A DNA stretch of 64,000 nucleotides from Cokeromyces recurvatus (taxonomy: Eukaryota > Mucoromycota > Mucoromycetes > Mucorales > Mucoraceae): positions 186,001-250,000 of the forward strand of contig NW_026251396.1 of the NCBI RefSeq assembly GCF_025118155.1, given 5' to 3'. A program made the position numbers and the translations under genes. Shown piece after piece: positions 26,099-37,249 of the stretch (position 1 is the stretch's first letter; every line of letters begins with the position of its first letter). The notes under the pieces are model-generated. The model was not told the DNA's origin. It worked only from the letters and a program-made list of their open reading frames with translations, and did no database searches.

Positions 26099-26995
26099 AA
26101 AGGTATGAATGAAACCCAAGGAAGCTGCCGTGTCTGCTAACGTCAACTATCATACTCCACAAAAAAAAAATATAGAAGCAACAGCAGAAAGAAACCTTGG
26201 ACAGCTTCGTCTTTCATAAGAAAGCAGACCTTGTGTCAACTCGTCCTAAAAAGCAAGTTAGATGATCGTCACAAGGAGTATGTAAAGGATTATTTTTTTT
26301 TTATGAAAATTCAAAAGCAACCATCGTAGACACTGTTGAAAATTTGACAAAGAGCTTCTTAGGGCTTGAAATAAAAACGTCTAGAGTAGCAGAATTTATG
26401 AAAGACAAATTTTAAAGAGAGTCTCTCGTCAACTAATCGTAAGAAATAGTGCGGCTCAGTTTGAAAAGCGTGCTATCTGGGTAGAGTATCGAAACACTTT
26501 CAACAAAAGCTATATCGCACACTGTGATGAGGGGGGGGGAGAGCCATATCTTCTTTAGGTGTTGTAAGTGTGGCTATGAGGGAGCCTGGAAATGTAAAGA
26601 GAAGAAAAGTAGTTGGTGTAACTAAACGTAAAGCACCTGAGGACAAGTAATCCGTTCCCAAAGGAACTATAGGTTTTCATAATATGCAATACAATGGATA
26701 ACTTCCCAGCCAGACATGAAGGGATTTCAAATTGTTATGGATAATACACCTATACATATCCTCTCGATTGTTGATCCATTGATTATCAAGCGAATAGATA
26801 CTTCTGTTTATCTTCCTCCTTATTTACCAGAATTAAATCCTATTGAACAATTTTGGTCTGTTGTCAAGTCCAAGATAAAGCATCATGCCTTAAAAGAAAC
26901 CGAAACTTTAACATGGATTATTGAGGGCTGTAAAGCTGTTCCCTTGTAGCATCTTCGGAACTTTATTCTATATTTTGTTAAGAGGTTTAAAGATT

Positions 26996-26997
<2 letters not shown>
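26099..26997 (+). pseudogene. Decayed Tc1/mariner-type (DDE_3) transposase
   Basis: The remaining C-terminal part reads FQIVMDNTPIHI, then YLPPYLPELNPIEQFW and VVKSKIKHH: the second and third catalytic-acid regions of the DDE_3/IS630-Tc1-mariner transposases common in Mucoromycota. Homology-like text runs upstream in several frames: DRHKEYVKDYF, then an N-terminal helix-turn-helix-like segment near 26260-26410, and VAMREPGNVKRRKVVGVTKRK near 26567-26630. It is broken by in-frame stops (after EDK at about 26648, and at 26947), frameshifts and a G9 run. The reading continues past the last stop (HLRNFI, then VKRFKDC) and ends at a run of 42 A. No terminal inverted repeats were found by eye. Confidence 0.82.

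Positions 26998-27039
<42 letters not shown>
26998..27039 (+). repeat. Poly(A) tract of 42 nt
   Basis: Uninterrupted A-run directly after the transposase relic. It could be a retro-copied tail, but similar tracts occur all over this window. Confidence 0.95.
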
Positions 27040-27040
<1 letters not shown>

Positions 27041-27319
27041 GGAAATAAAATAGGATTTAATCATATTAGCAATGTAATGCAATGCACCAATTTTATATTT
27101 TTTTTAAAAAAAGACAGACCATTTTTTTTTAATAGAAACTTTCCTAGGCTAAATCCGCCGGACCGGGCAAACTTCTTTCCATTATCGTCTTTTATTTTCT
27201 GGGGGTATTTTTGTGTGGAGAGGGTATTTATTGTTTTATTTTTACATTATTTTATCCCTTTTTCACTCTTTACTTTTTTTTCAGTTTAGATTTATTATAG
27301 AGCATTATACTAGTTAAAT

Positions 27320-27508
27320 ATGTCAGGAAAATCATTAACACACGAGCAACAGAAGGCAAGTGATAAAATTTTCATTCAAAGTGGTCTTAAAGGTGCAGCT
27401 ATTGGTCTTGGGCTTGGTTTGGCTGCTACAGCTCTTACCATTCGTAAGTCCCCCGAATTTAGATCTCTAAGTAGACCTATACAGTCTATCATGGCTGCTT
27501 CAAGTAAA

Positions 27509-27551
<43 letters not shown>

Positions 27552-28126
27552 GAACTGAAATAGGACTAGGATTATTAACAAATATTCTATGATAGCTACG
27601 GCTGCAGGTTTCTTATTTGCTTCTGATAGAGCAGTTACAGAATATGAAAACCGTCAATTGGGTTATACGGATGAAATTATGATTGAACAGTTAAAGAAAC
27701 GAGAACCTGAAGCAAACTTATCTAGTTTTGATAAATCATTACGTTATTTAAATGACAATCGTTGGTCTTTTATTGGTAAACTAGAATTAAAAAAAAAAGG
27801 AAGGGGAGGGGAGGGGAAAAAAAGAGGAAGGAAAATAATAGATAATATTTATGTAATAATGACAAAAAATAATAGGTCTCTCATGGGCTGTTTCTATGGC
27901 TGGTGCACTTGGTTATAGCTTTTCAAATAAATATCTTTCTACACAGCAAAAGGTTGTTCAAGCCCGTATGTATGCACAGGCTATTACAATTGCTGTTTTA
28001 TTAGCGTCGGCTGGTCTTTCTGTTTATGTAGGTGATGATAAACCACACAAAGAAGAACCAGATGCTCAACTAAGAGCTGTGCTCAATTTACCGGAAACTG
28101 AACCTAAAATAGTCAAACAACAGTAA
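27320..28126 (+). CDS. HIG1-domain mitochondrial protein, Rcf2-like
   Basis: Three exons (27320-27503, 27596-27775, 27876-28126) encode 204 residues. The C-terminal half carries a HIG1 (hypoxia-induced) domain: a membrane hairpin of SMAGALGYSFSNKYL and AQAITIAVLLASAGLSVYV joined by the conserved QQKVVQARMYAQ loop. The N-terminal half has another hydrophobic glycine-rich segment (GAAIGLGLGLAATAL). This two-part layout fits Rcf2, a respiratory supercomplex factor of the inner mitochondrial membrane that associates with complexes III and IV. Intron 1 is filled by an (AT)n microsatellite. Rcf1 and other HIG1 proteins are shorter, so Rcf2 is preferred. Confidence 0.85.
27511..27548. repeat. (AT)n microsatellite inside RCF2-like intron 1
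   Basis: About 19 AT units starting a few bases after the donor site; they occupy nearly half of the 92-bp intron. Confidence 0.95.
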
Positions 28127-29140
28127 TTTTTAGCAATTAGATGTATAAGAGGGAGGCTTTTTTTTTCTAACTTAAGCGTGCAATAATATTTGTAATTGTT
28201 TGTATAATTTAAAAGTATAAGATTTTATTATTATTTTAATGGAAAAAAATATTTCTTAATTGGAAGCCTTGTGTAGAATTTTTTTTTTCTTTCAGAAATA
28301 ATCTTTGATTTTAGAATCTTGTCTATTATTACGTCCTGTTCATTGTTCAATAAAATTTTATTAATGATTATCCTTTATGTTTGAAAGTAAAACAATGAAG
28401 TGACTGTTGTCTATCATTTGCTAATCGCTTTTATTGTTTCTTCTGAATAATTTAATAAATATGGTTTTTTTTTTGGGGGGTTCATTTTTTGTAATAATAA
28501 TAGAGCTATGATATTAAATTTTCTTCAAATATACATCCAACCATTTTTTTTTAAAAAAATTAGTAATGTGTAAACCGAATAATTAATTGGATATGTATTG
28601 TGATAGTTATTACGAGTAAACCTAAACCTCACAGTTAGGCACAAGACATTAAATATACCGAGATTTCTTGAACTAATAAAAAAATCTCTTCAGGATCAAA
28701 GATAAAAAAAAAAAAGGGCGAAAGAAAAATAAAAAAAAGGAGTAAAGCAACACTACAGCTATTGGGAGTGAGCAGGAGGAAACTAATTGAGAAGTCTATG
28801 CATAGATTGTATTAAAAATAAAAATAAAATATTTTGATAAAATATTTACCAACTACTGGACAACGGGCAAGCTGAGGAATAACATTGAAACATATATTTT
28901 GGTTAATGTATTGGAAGTTTAGTAAGCGGTTTCACGTATTTGAAGTTGATTGTAAGTCTGGAGACAGCAGATAAAATGCTGCTTTATTAAGGGTTATAAA
29001 ATGCAATGCTTATTATATGATATTATCTTAACAACAATAAAAATGAAGATATTTATAATGATTTACAATAATTGACTCACAAACAAGTTCAGTATGAGGT
29101 TTTGAAGATTATAATAATAATAAAAAAATTCAAGCATCTT

Positions 29141-29183
<43 letters not shown>

Positions 29184-30866
29184 AGGTAAACTACGACTTT
29201 TAAATACTGCTGAATTTATAACACTTGGGTAATGTATAAAGCTGATCAAAGGACTTTTTTGAAGTTAAATTCCCGGATTTCAACGAAATAATTTCAGATA
29301 TTTTGAGTACAATAAACTAAATACCTATCATTAACTTGGTTGTATATTTATTGAATACTCCATTAGTATAAAAGAATTAATTAATGATTTTAGCGCTTGA
29401 GTATCAGTATGAGGCTTATAAAGTATGAATCACATTCGTATAATAGAGTTTTTTTTTAACAGAATTTCTTGAGGAAAATGTCAAGTTGTACCTTGTAAAA
29501 TTTAATCATACGAGGTAAGTAAAGCAAGCCTTAATAGATAATAGTGTATGCTTCATAACCTTTTGCTTACTAATAAGTTTTGAATTAAGCTTATACAATT
29601 CAGGATTTTTATTCAGCGCATTTGTCAATTATGCATTTGCAATTAATTTTTTTTCTTCTAGCAATATAGAGTTTAATACGGGAGTGATGATTACTTGCAT
29701 AGTTATCAATAATTGTATGCTTAGTATTCCTACGGCAACTATTTTCTCGTTAACACTGTCAAAGTAATGACAAGGTCATTATAATTTACCTTAAAAATTC
29801 CTTTAGATCATTCAGATTAGTATTGAAATACGCATAAGTTAGGTAAATGATTCTTATAGACATTTTTCATACTTGAGTATATCTTTTACGAAATGTATAT
29901 TCCTCATATAAAATATTATTTTCACAGCCTTTACTTTTTCTGAGTATCACTATTGCATTGATGCAAAGACGAAATAATATTTTTTGTTGACACTCAAAGT
30001 ACGAGAAGTAATTAGTTTACTAGAGTTGCTAAACTATGAAATATATACACTATTTACTCCTAATCTTTTTCAAAGAACATCAATCATTTCCTGTATATTT
30101 TTGAATCCAACGTTATCTTTGACAGTTATGAATAAATTGATTGTCTAATAATATCCCTTATTACTACGTATCCTTTTTCTTTCCATATCTTTAGACTTGA
30201 TTTATATTAAGCCAGTTGATTAGCCATAGTATTAATTGATCCAAATTTATAAGACATTTAGTATTTTTCCTGCTTTATAAAGGATAAAAAATACATCTAA
30301 CAGGAATATCGGCCAAATATTGAAAAATATCTGTTTATACCTAAAATATTACTATACTAATGACTCTTGAAATAGCATACAATATAATCAGTGTAATTAT
30401 ACAAGCATAAGTCTTAAATCATTTATCATTAATTACTTTATTCTTTATAAACAAGAGTCTTCTTATCAGAATTTATTTATCAGAGAAAATATTTAATTCA
30501 TTTAAAAGGAATTATACAAGGATATCTTTGTACTATATAATTTGAAGAATGCTGAAAGAGGTCTTCAAAGGATAATAAAGTAGGAATTAACTATGATATG
30601 GAAAGTCTATTCTATTTTATGCATTTTAATTTTTATTACCAACTTGGAAACTTTGATGGCTTATGATAACTACTACTTTTTTTAGAATTAAATTTTAAAC
30701 ACCTCTTAAAATAAGAAGTCTATAACTGTATGCAGTCACTACTCATTTCGTCATCTTTTTTAAGTATTTTGTTGTGTGCGCGTGTTGATGAAAAAAAGTG
30801 TACTCAAAAAAAAGTCTTTTTTTTTTTTTTTTTTTTTTTGTTTTTCACATTACATAAATTATAACC
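28127..30866. other. 2.7-kb region without recognisable genes
   Basis: No frame on either strand reaches 60 codons, and I recognise no RNA gene or transposon. The sequence is very AT-rich with scattered stops in all frames, a 35-A tract at 29147-29181, and about 24 T just before the Prp19 start. It is the largest feature-poor block in the window. Confidence 0.6.
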
Positions 30867-31143
30867 ATGTTTTGTGCTAGTAAGTTTATTTTATTTACTT
30901 TAAAAATGATAAATATTAACATAATTTCATTACTTGTATAGTTTCTGGTGAGGCACCTGAACAACCAGTTGTGTCTTTAAAATCGGGACATGTGTTTGAA
31001 AAGAGATTGATCGAAAAATATATTTCTGAAAATGGCAAAGATCCCATTAATAATGAAGAAATGACAGTTGACGATTTACTCGAAATTAAGTCAAGTAAGA
31101 TATAATTCTACGTGTTTATTTTTTATTGTAACAATTTCCATGC

Positions 31144-31198
<55 letters not shown>

Positions 31199-32661
31199 CT
31201 CCTGAAACTGTCAAGCCTCGTCCCCCTAAGTTATCATCTGTTCCATCAATTTTATCTGCTCTCCAGGATGAATGGGACAGTGTTATGCTTGAATCTTTCA
31301 CCCTTAAGCAGCAATACCAACAAGTACGTCAAGAATTATCTCATGCATTGTATCAAAATGATGCAGCTACAAGAGTCATTGCTCGCTTAAAGAAAGAACG
31401 CGATGCTGCTAGAGAGTAAATTTGATCAATAGAATTAGAAATTTAACTTCTAACATCTGTTTTTTTTTCTTTATTAGAGCACTTGCTAATGTTCAAGCTC
31501 ATTTAGGTACTGCTGCAGCTACACCTGCTGCTGCTGCTGAAGAATCTATGGATGTTGATGCTAATGGTTTACCTGAAGAAGTAATTGAAAAAATGACCAA
31601 GACCAGTGAGGAGTAAGTAAACAGAATACATATTAAATGAATACTAAGTTTTTTTTTATATATCTATTGTTAGACTTTCTCAAAATCGTCGTTCAAAGAA
31701 GAAGCCTCCTGTTGAATTTGCTTCAATTGATTCTGTTAAAACATACACACAAACATCTACAATTCCTTCTCTTCATTCATCTCGTTCACCTGGTATTACA
31801 GCAATGGATGTTAGTCAAAATGGCAACTTTATTTTGACAGGTGGTAATGATAAACATGTTCAAATATATAATAAGGCAGAGGATAAAGTGGTTGCTAATC
31901 TTGCTGGTCATACCAAGAAGGTAACTGCCGTCAAATTCAGAGGCTTAGAAGAAGAAAATGATATCTGTTTAAGTGCTGGTGCTGATAAGCATGTTCGTCT
32001 TTGGATCCCTGATGAAAAGAAAGGATATAAGCTTGGTCATAACATTAATGCTCATAAGAGTGATGTTACTGGCCTTGATGTACACCCTACACGAGATTAT
32101 TTTGTTAGTGCAGGTTTAGATAACAAATGGAATTTTTATGATTTCGAAACTGCCAAACCTATTGTCGAAGTGTATAATACTGAAGGAGAAACAAGCTATA
32201 CCTCTGTTTCCTTCCATCCTGATGGTATGATCCTTGGTCTTGGTACATCAGATGCTGCTGTTCAAATTTGGGATATTAAGTCTCAAAAGGTAGCTGCTAC
32301 TTTTGGTGAGCTTACTGGCAAGGTGAATGCAATTGCCTTCTCAGAAAACGGTTATATTTTGGCTACTGCTTCAGAGGATAACCTCGTTAAACTTTGGGAT
32401 CTCCGTAAATTAGCAAATACAAAGACATTCACTTTGGATGAAGGTTGTAAAATCAATTCTCTTGCCTTTGATAACTATGGACAATACCTTGCTATTGGTG
32501 GTACTGATATTCGTGTTTTGAAGGCTAAAGATGGTTCAGATATTGTAACCTTTAATGAAAATACATCTGAAATTACTGGTTTGCATTGGTCACCTCTTGC
32601 ACAAGGTTTAATGAGCTCAAGTTTAGATCGTACTATTCGTTTCTATAGTGCTGCAAATTAA
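30867..32661 (+). CDS. PRP19: Pre-mRNA-processing factor 19 (U-box E3 ligase)
   Basis: Core subunit of the NineTeen complex that stabilises the activated spliceosome; a U-box ubiquitin ligase. Five exons (30867-30879, 30942-31094, 31199-31415, 31478-31612, 31674-32661) give 501 residues, the usual length. The N-terminal U-box reads [11 protein letters not shown], then [13 protein letters not shown] and [11 protein letters not shown]. The tetramerising coiled coil follows ([20 protein letters not shown], then [20 protein letters not shown]), and residues about 200-501 form a seven-blade WD40 propeller ending [12 protein letters not shown]. The first coding exon is only 13 nt (ATG plus three codons and one base). 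Intron 2 contains 43 T. Confidence 0.97.
31148..31190. repeat. Poly(T) tract of 43 nt in PRP19 intron 2
   Basis: Uninterrupted T-run making up most of the polypyrimidine region ahead of the 3' splice site at 31198. Confidence 0.95.
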
Positions 32662-32950
32662 TAATAATAATAATATATATGGATGTATGTATGTATTCAT
32701 CATTTAGTAGTACTTTTCTTTTTGATTTTTTTCTATCATCATATATAATATTATATAAGCATATTTATACTATGATATGTTTGTATATACATGATTGATT
32801 TTTTTTTATTGCTATTATGAATGCAACTGTATATTTATAAATAAATATGAACAAATAATAGCAGACATATATGAGGGGAGAAGAAGAGGTCTTTTTTTTT
32901 TCTTTTCTTTTAAAAGCAATAGAAGCAGTAATTACCAATCTTATTTTTTT

Positions 32951-35900
32951 TTAAGAGATAACAGAATCTTTTAACTTCTCTAATGTATCAGTGGATGGCG
33001 TATGTTCTGTTGTATATCGTTCATATCCACTTTCCCTACTTCCTCGACTTGATGATGGGTGACGATTATTCCACAATTGATGATTGGATGTACCACTACC
33101 ACGTTTACGATAAGAATTACTATTTCTAGAATAGTTGGACGAATGGCTATATTTATTATAATCATGGTTCTTTGCAAACGTATTCCAATCATGTGTTGCA
33201 TGTTGTCGTGCCTCAGCAGAATAATGCCAGGATAAGGTTGGTAAATACTTGGATCGAGTTTGTTTACTTGTTCCTGTATGCGGACAGGTTACCATAAATT
33301 GTTTAGAAGCAGTGTAAGGCTGTTGTGGCATAAGATAGATACCCACTATACATTGTTCAGGTTGTACGTCTATATTTACAACTAATTATATCAGTGAAAT
33401 GGATTTTTTTTGTATGCTTAGTTTACCTTTATCATGATAATCTCTTTTTGAAGAAAGCGTAGGATATTGATAAACTAAGTTAGGGAAATTAGGATTATAA
33501 GAAGGTCGAATATTAGATTTCTGCAAGTCGTTTTGCTGAGATGGCGTTGATAGTAAGTTATTAGTCTCTATAATACTTGTATTATTATTATCCTTTATTC
33601 CTTCTATATCTTTTTGTTCTTCATTTGTGGCTATTGTATTTGTATCTTCTGGTTCATCTAATTCAAACATGAAACTTACATTATGTGGCTTTTTGGTAAC
33701 TAATTGCTTCTCAATAAAATCAGGAAAAATAGGCGACGAAGATTCTTTAAGGAGTTTAAGTAATCTAGCTTTCTTTGATTGCATTGCATCTTCTTTTGTT
33801 TCAACAATTTCCAATTTTTTCTCTTCTTCTTCTTCTTCTTCTTCTGCTGCTGCTGCTGGTTGTTGTTGTTCGTGCTTTAAAATTTCCAGCACAACTATAG
33901 GTTTGCTAGCTAGTTGATTGCTTTCGCCTGTTGACTCCGTTTGACGCCAATGATCTGCATTGCTTCTTCCTACAGAAAAAGATGATTGACGACCCCTTCC
34001 ACGACCACCACGGCCTGTAGAGGTAGTATCTCTAACTCTACCACGACCACGGCCTCTTTGTTCGTTATTGTTACGTATCCATCCATTGCGATCAGGAGCT
34101 CGACCATGCAAGATATGATCAGGAATGACCCCCCACTCTTCATTTTGGGTAAAGTCCAATACTTCCACTGCTGCTTCTTCCTTCTTTGTTTGCTCTTCTT
34201 CCTGCTCAATTTGCTTTCGGAAGGCAGATGCAGCAACCGCATTCTTTTCGGCAGTCACTTTTTGTAAACGGGTAGCAAATGAATTCCAATCATTAGATGT
34301 AATAGTGCTACTAACTGAGTTTTTATCTGTTTTAACTTTGGATACGTACTCTTCCCAATTCTTTTCATCCTCTGTCATATTTTTATCATATAAATTGGTG
34401 GTCGTGTCTTTCTCGTCATTTGCATCTTCAGTATTATTTTTTTTGGTATCCTTTTCTTGATTATCTAAATTCTTTTTATTGCTATCTTGAGAAATAATAG
34501 GTGAAGTGCTCATTTTCTTTTCAGGCACTGGTCCCTTTTTAGCAGCAACTAAATTCCAAGGTTTACTAACATCAGGGAGTTGGGGGGATAATACATTATT
34601 AGATGGTTTATTATCTTCTTTTGGTATATCTTCTTTTGGTGATTCCTCTTTCGATACTTCTTGTCTCAATTTCTCCTCGTTCGGTGCGTCTTTTTCCTTT
34701 TGTGATTTTTCTTTTGCTTGTTGTTCAGCTAATGCTGCCGCCTTTTGTCGTGCACGTTCAGCCGCAGCTTTATATTCAGCCTCCTGCTCATCTCTACGTT
34801 TTTTAGCTCGTTCAGCAGCCGTCAACATGACTGTCTTTTGCGCTACCGTGATTTCTTCGGAGTTTGTAGTAGTAGACGAAATAGATGGTTGTGGAATAAT
34901 CTGAAGCGCATTCTGTTCATCACGGTCTGATATGAAAGTTTGATCTGATAAACGTCTAGGTCGTTGAAGTAAAGTAGTCGGATAAAGTTCTGATCGCTTA
35001 TCATAACTTGTTCTTCTATCTGTACTATTTCTTCTTGGCCAACTAGGATACGGCTGTCGTTGACCATCTGTAGAACTATGACGTTTATAATCAAAATTAC
35101 CATCATTATGAGTATATCGATTGTTTATATATCCATGATCCTCTGAACGACGATAAGTTGGTTTGTAATTTTCATTATGATAATGCTTTTGTGGTGGATA
35201 ACTTCTATCGTAATCCTCTGTAAATCTTTCTGAAGGTGAAACAGGTCGTTCAGTTGATGTTGTCACTGGATCAGGATCCGTTTCTACCTGAACCTTAGTT
35301 CCGTCATCAAATTCGATAACATCTACGTTAAAATCATCTAAATCTTCACTCACCATCTTTTATATATACATACGTTAATTGTCATATGTACATAAAGTTA
35401 ACATTTATTTTTACCTCATCCCAAGAAGTATGGTTTGGATCAGAAGCAACATACTTTAAATATTCTTTATCGTCCTATATACAAATAATGATTAATTAAA
35501 TATATATATATATATATATACACTCCATGTATTTAAACTGCATACATTTAATGATAGTTTATCTATAATAATAGGATGTAAGTATTTAAATGCATATACC
35601 CAAATGTGTGTGTGTGTGTGTGAATATCTATATTTATACATATTTAAAAAAGAAAATCAAACTTACTTTTTCCAGAAGCAGCCTCAGCAGCGGTTGGAAA
35701 TTCATTTGAAGATGTTTGTGTTGTAGTTTGTGTTGTAGGAACTGCCCAAACACGACTAGTGGAAGAAGAAGGTTGAGGAATTAACACAGGTGATGATGTA
35801 TGATCTGTCGATTTTTTTACGCTTATTTCTGGTTTAGAAGAATCTACATGGATTGAAGAAGGATGTTGTTCAGGAGAAATAGCTTGCTTAGATTCAGGTG

Positions 35901-36293
35901 TGATTGAAGGAGAATTAGATGTTGAACCCCAACCATGTGAAGGAGCAGATGAAGCAGTGTTAGAGATGTCAGTACCTGCTGCATGCTCTCTTCTTAAACT
36001 TGGTAAATTAATTGGACGGGGTGCTGAGATCTTACTTGAGAGTAGTCTTTGACGAGCTGGTAAAGAACGATTAACTAAATACACATATACATATACATAT
36101 TTATTGAGCATAACATGTCATGTTTCTTTTTTTTTTTTTTCTTTCAGTAAGACTAACCTCCCATATTAGTGCTTGAATTATTTAATAAGGGACTCTTTGG
36201 AGTTCCGGGGTATTTTTTAATTATATTCGCATTGGAAGTAGTTGGAGATGTAAATCTACCAGTAATAGTTGGCGTCGTTTCCCTTGATGACAT
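32951..36293 (-). CDS. BAT2_N/PRRC2-like RNA-associated protein
   Basis: Six exons (36293-36158, 36074-35667, 35562-35546, 35474-35415, 35356-33427, 33369-32951) encode 989 residues. The N-terminal part matches the BAT2_N pattern of animal PRRC2 proteins: INLPSLRREHAAG, a Ser/Pro linker with HGWGS, and EFPTAAEAASGK. After that comes a conserved-looking DDKEYLKYVASDPNHTSWDE, then FNVDVIEFDDGTKVQV. The rest is disordered: a long Ala/Glu/Lys helix (AERAKKRRDEQEAEYKAAAE), RGRGRGR and GRGGRGRGR RGG-type patches, and Ser/Tyr/Arg-rich ends. These suggest an mRNA-binding, cytoplasmic or stress-granule protein, as PRRC2 proteins are. Exon 3 is a 17-nt microexon needed to keep frame. The family link rests on the N-terminal motifs only. 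Confidence 0.82.
35546..35562 (-). other. 17-nt microexon in the PRRC2-like gene
   Basis: ATAAACTATCATTAAAT, preceded by TATTATAG and followed by the donor GTATGC. The upstream exon ends in phase 1 and the downstream exon (DDKEYLKYV) begins in phase 0. Direct joining would hit TAA within three codons, while 1+17 bases restores frame and adds NKLSLN. Confidence 0.7.
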
Positions 36294-36683
36294 TGTATAG
36301 GAACAAATGTTTCCTTAATCTAACGCGTAAATTGTTAATTAGATTAAAAATCCAGAAAAAAAAAAAAAAAAAAAAAAAAAAAGACAAAAGAAAAAAGCAC
36401 AAAATTCTTATTGGGTAATTTTATATGGATATTTTTATTCTATTGCCACACAGAAAGAAAATGAATCTTGTAAAAAAAAAAAATATGTGTATTTGAGCAA
36501 TACAAACCACTAGTGATCTCATGCGCTTAAGAATTTAAGTTTAATAAAATTTAAAAATTAATTGATATTGTCCCTTAGAATCAATTGATGGCATACAGAT
36601 TGTGTATACAAATGCCATAAGCTTTTTATTAAGTTAAATCGTACTACAGATGATAAATATATGCTATGTTCAATTATTTAGCC

Positions 36684-36725
<42 letters not shown>

Positions 36726-37249
36726 TATTCCTATAAATCATTCATTTATCAATTCTATCAAATAAGGATTTAGTAAAATATAAATTCTTTTGAGGCTCTT
36801 AGAAGATGATTCTGTTTATTTTAAACTGATTTGTATAATATAAATCTACATCATTTATGAAGATAGTAGAGTTTGTGTGAGTTAATATAATATTTGATTA
36901 TTGACAATATGTTAAAGCTTTATGATTTACCCGAGACTTATATTTTTTTACATCTGTAGAGATGAAAAGGTTTACTCTCATAAAGGAAGAATAGTTTATT
37001 ACAAAAATAAAATTATTTAAAAAAATTTAAAGAAACGAGAATAAACATTATAAAAAGGCCATTGAATAGTTTGAAAATTGCCAGAAAAGGATACAAGAAA
37101 GAAGAAAAAAAAAGATAAAGAGTTGTATTGAATTTAGTATTCGACACTATACTAGTTTATGGAATGAAAGACAGAGTGTATGTCATAAATTGACTTTAAG
37201 AAAAAATATACATTTTATTTTTAATTATAGAATGTATTTGATAAACTAA
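36294..37249. other. Intergenic spacer with poly(T)
   Basis: No gene seen. Contains about 26 A at 36357-36382 next to the PRRC2-like start and 37 T at 36686-36722. It holds the promoter of one minus-strand gene and the 3' end of the MFS gene. Confidence 0.6.

Noticed and set aside
26921..27289. 122-codon plus frame after the transposase
   Set aside because: It spans the transposase stop in another frame and a 42-A tract; Lys/Phe-rich chance frame.
33627..34930. Several plus-strand frames of 60-132 codons opposite the PRRC2-like gene
   Set aside because: Shadows of the Glu/Lys/Ser-rich coding strand, giving Ser/Phe/Leu-rich text.
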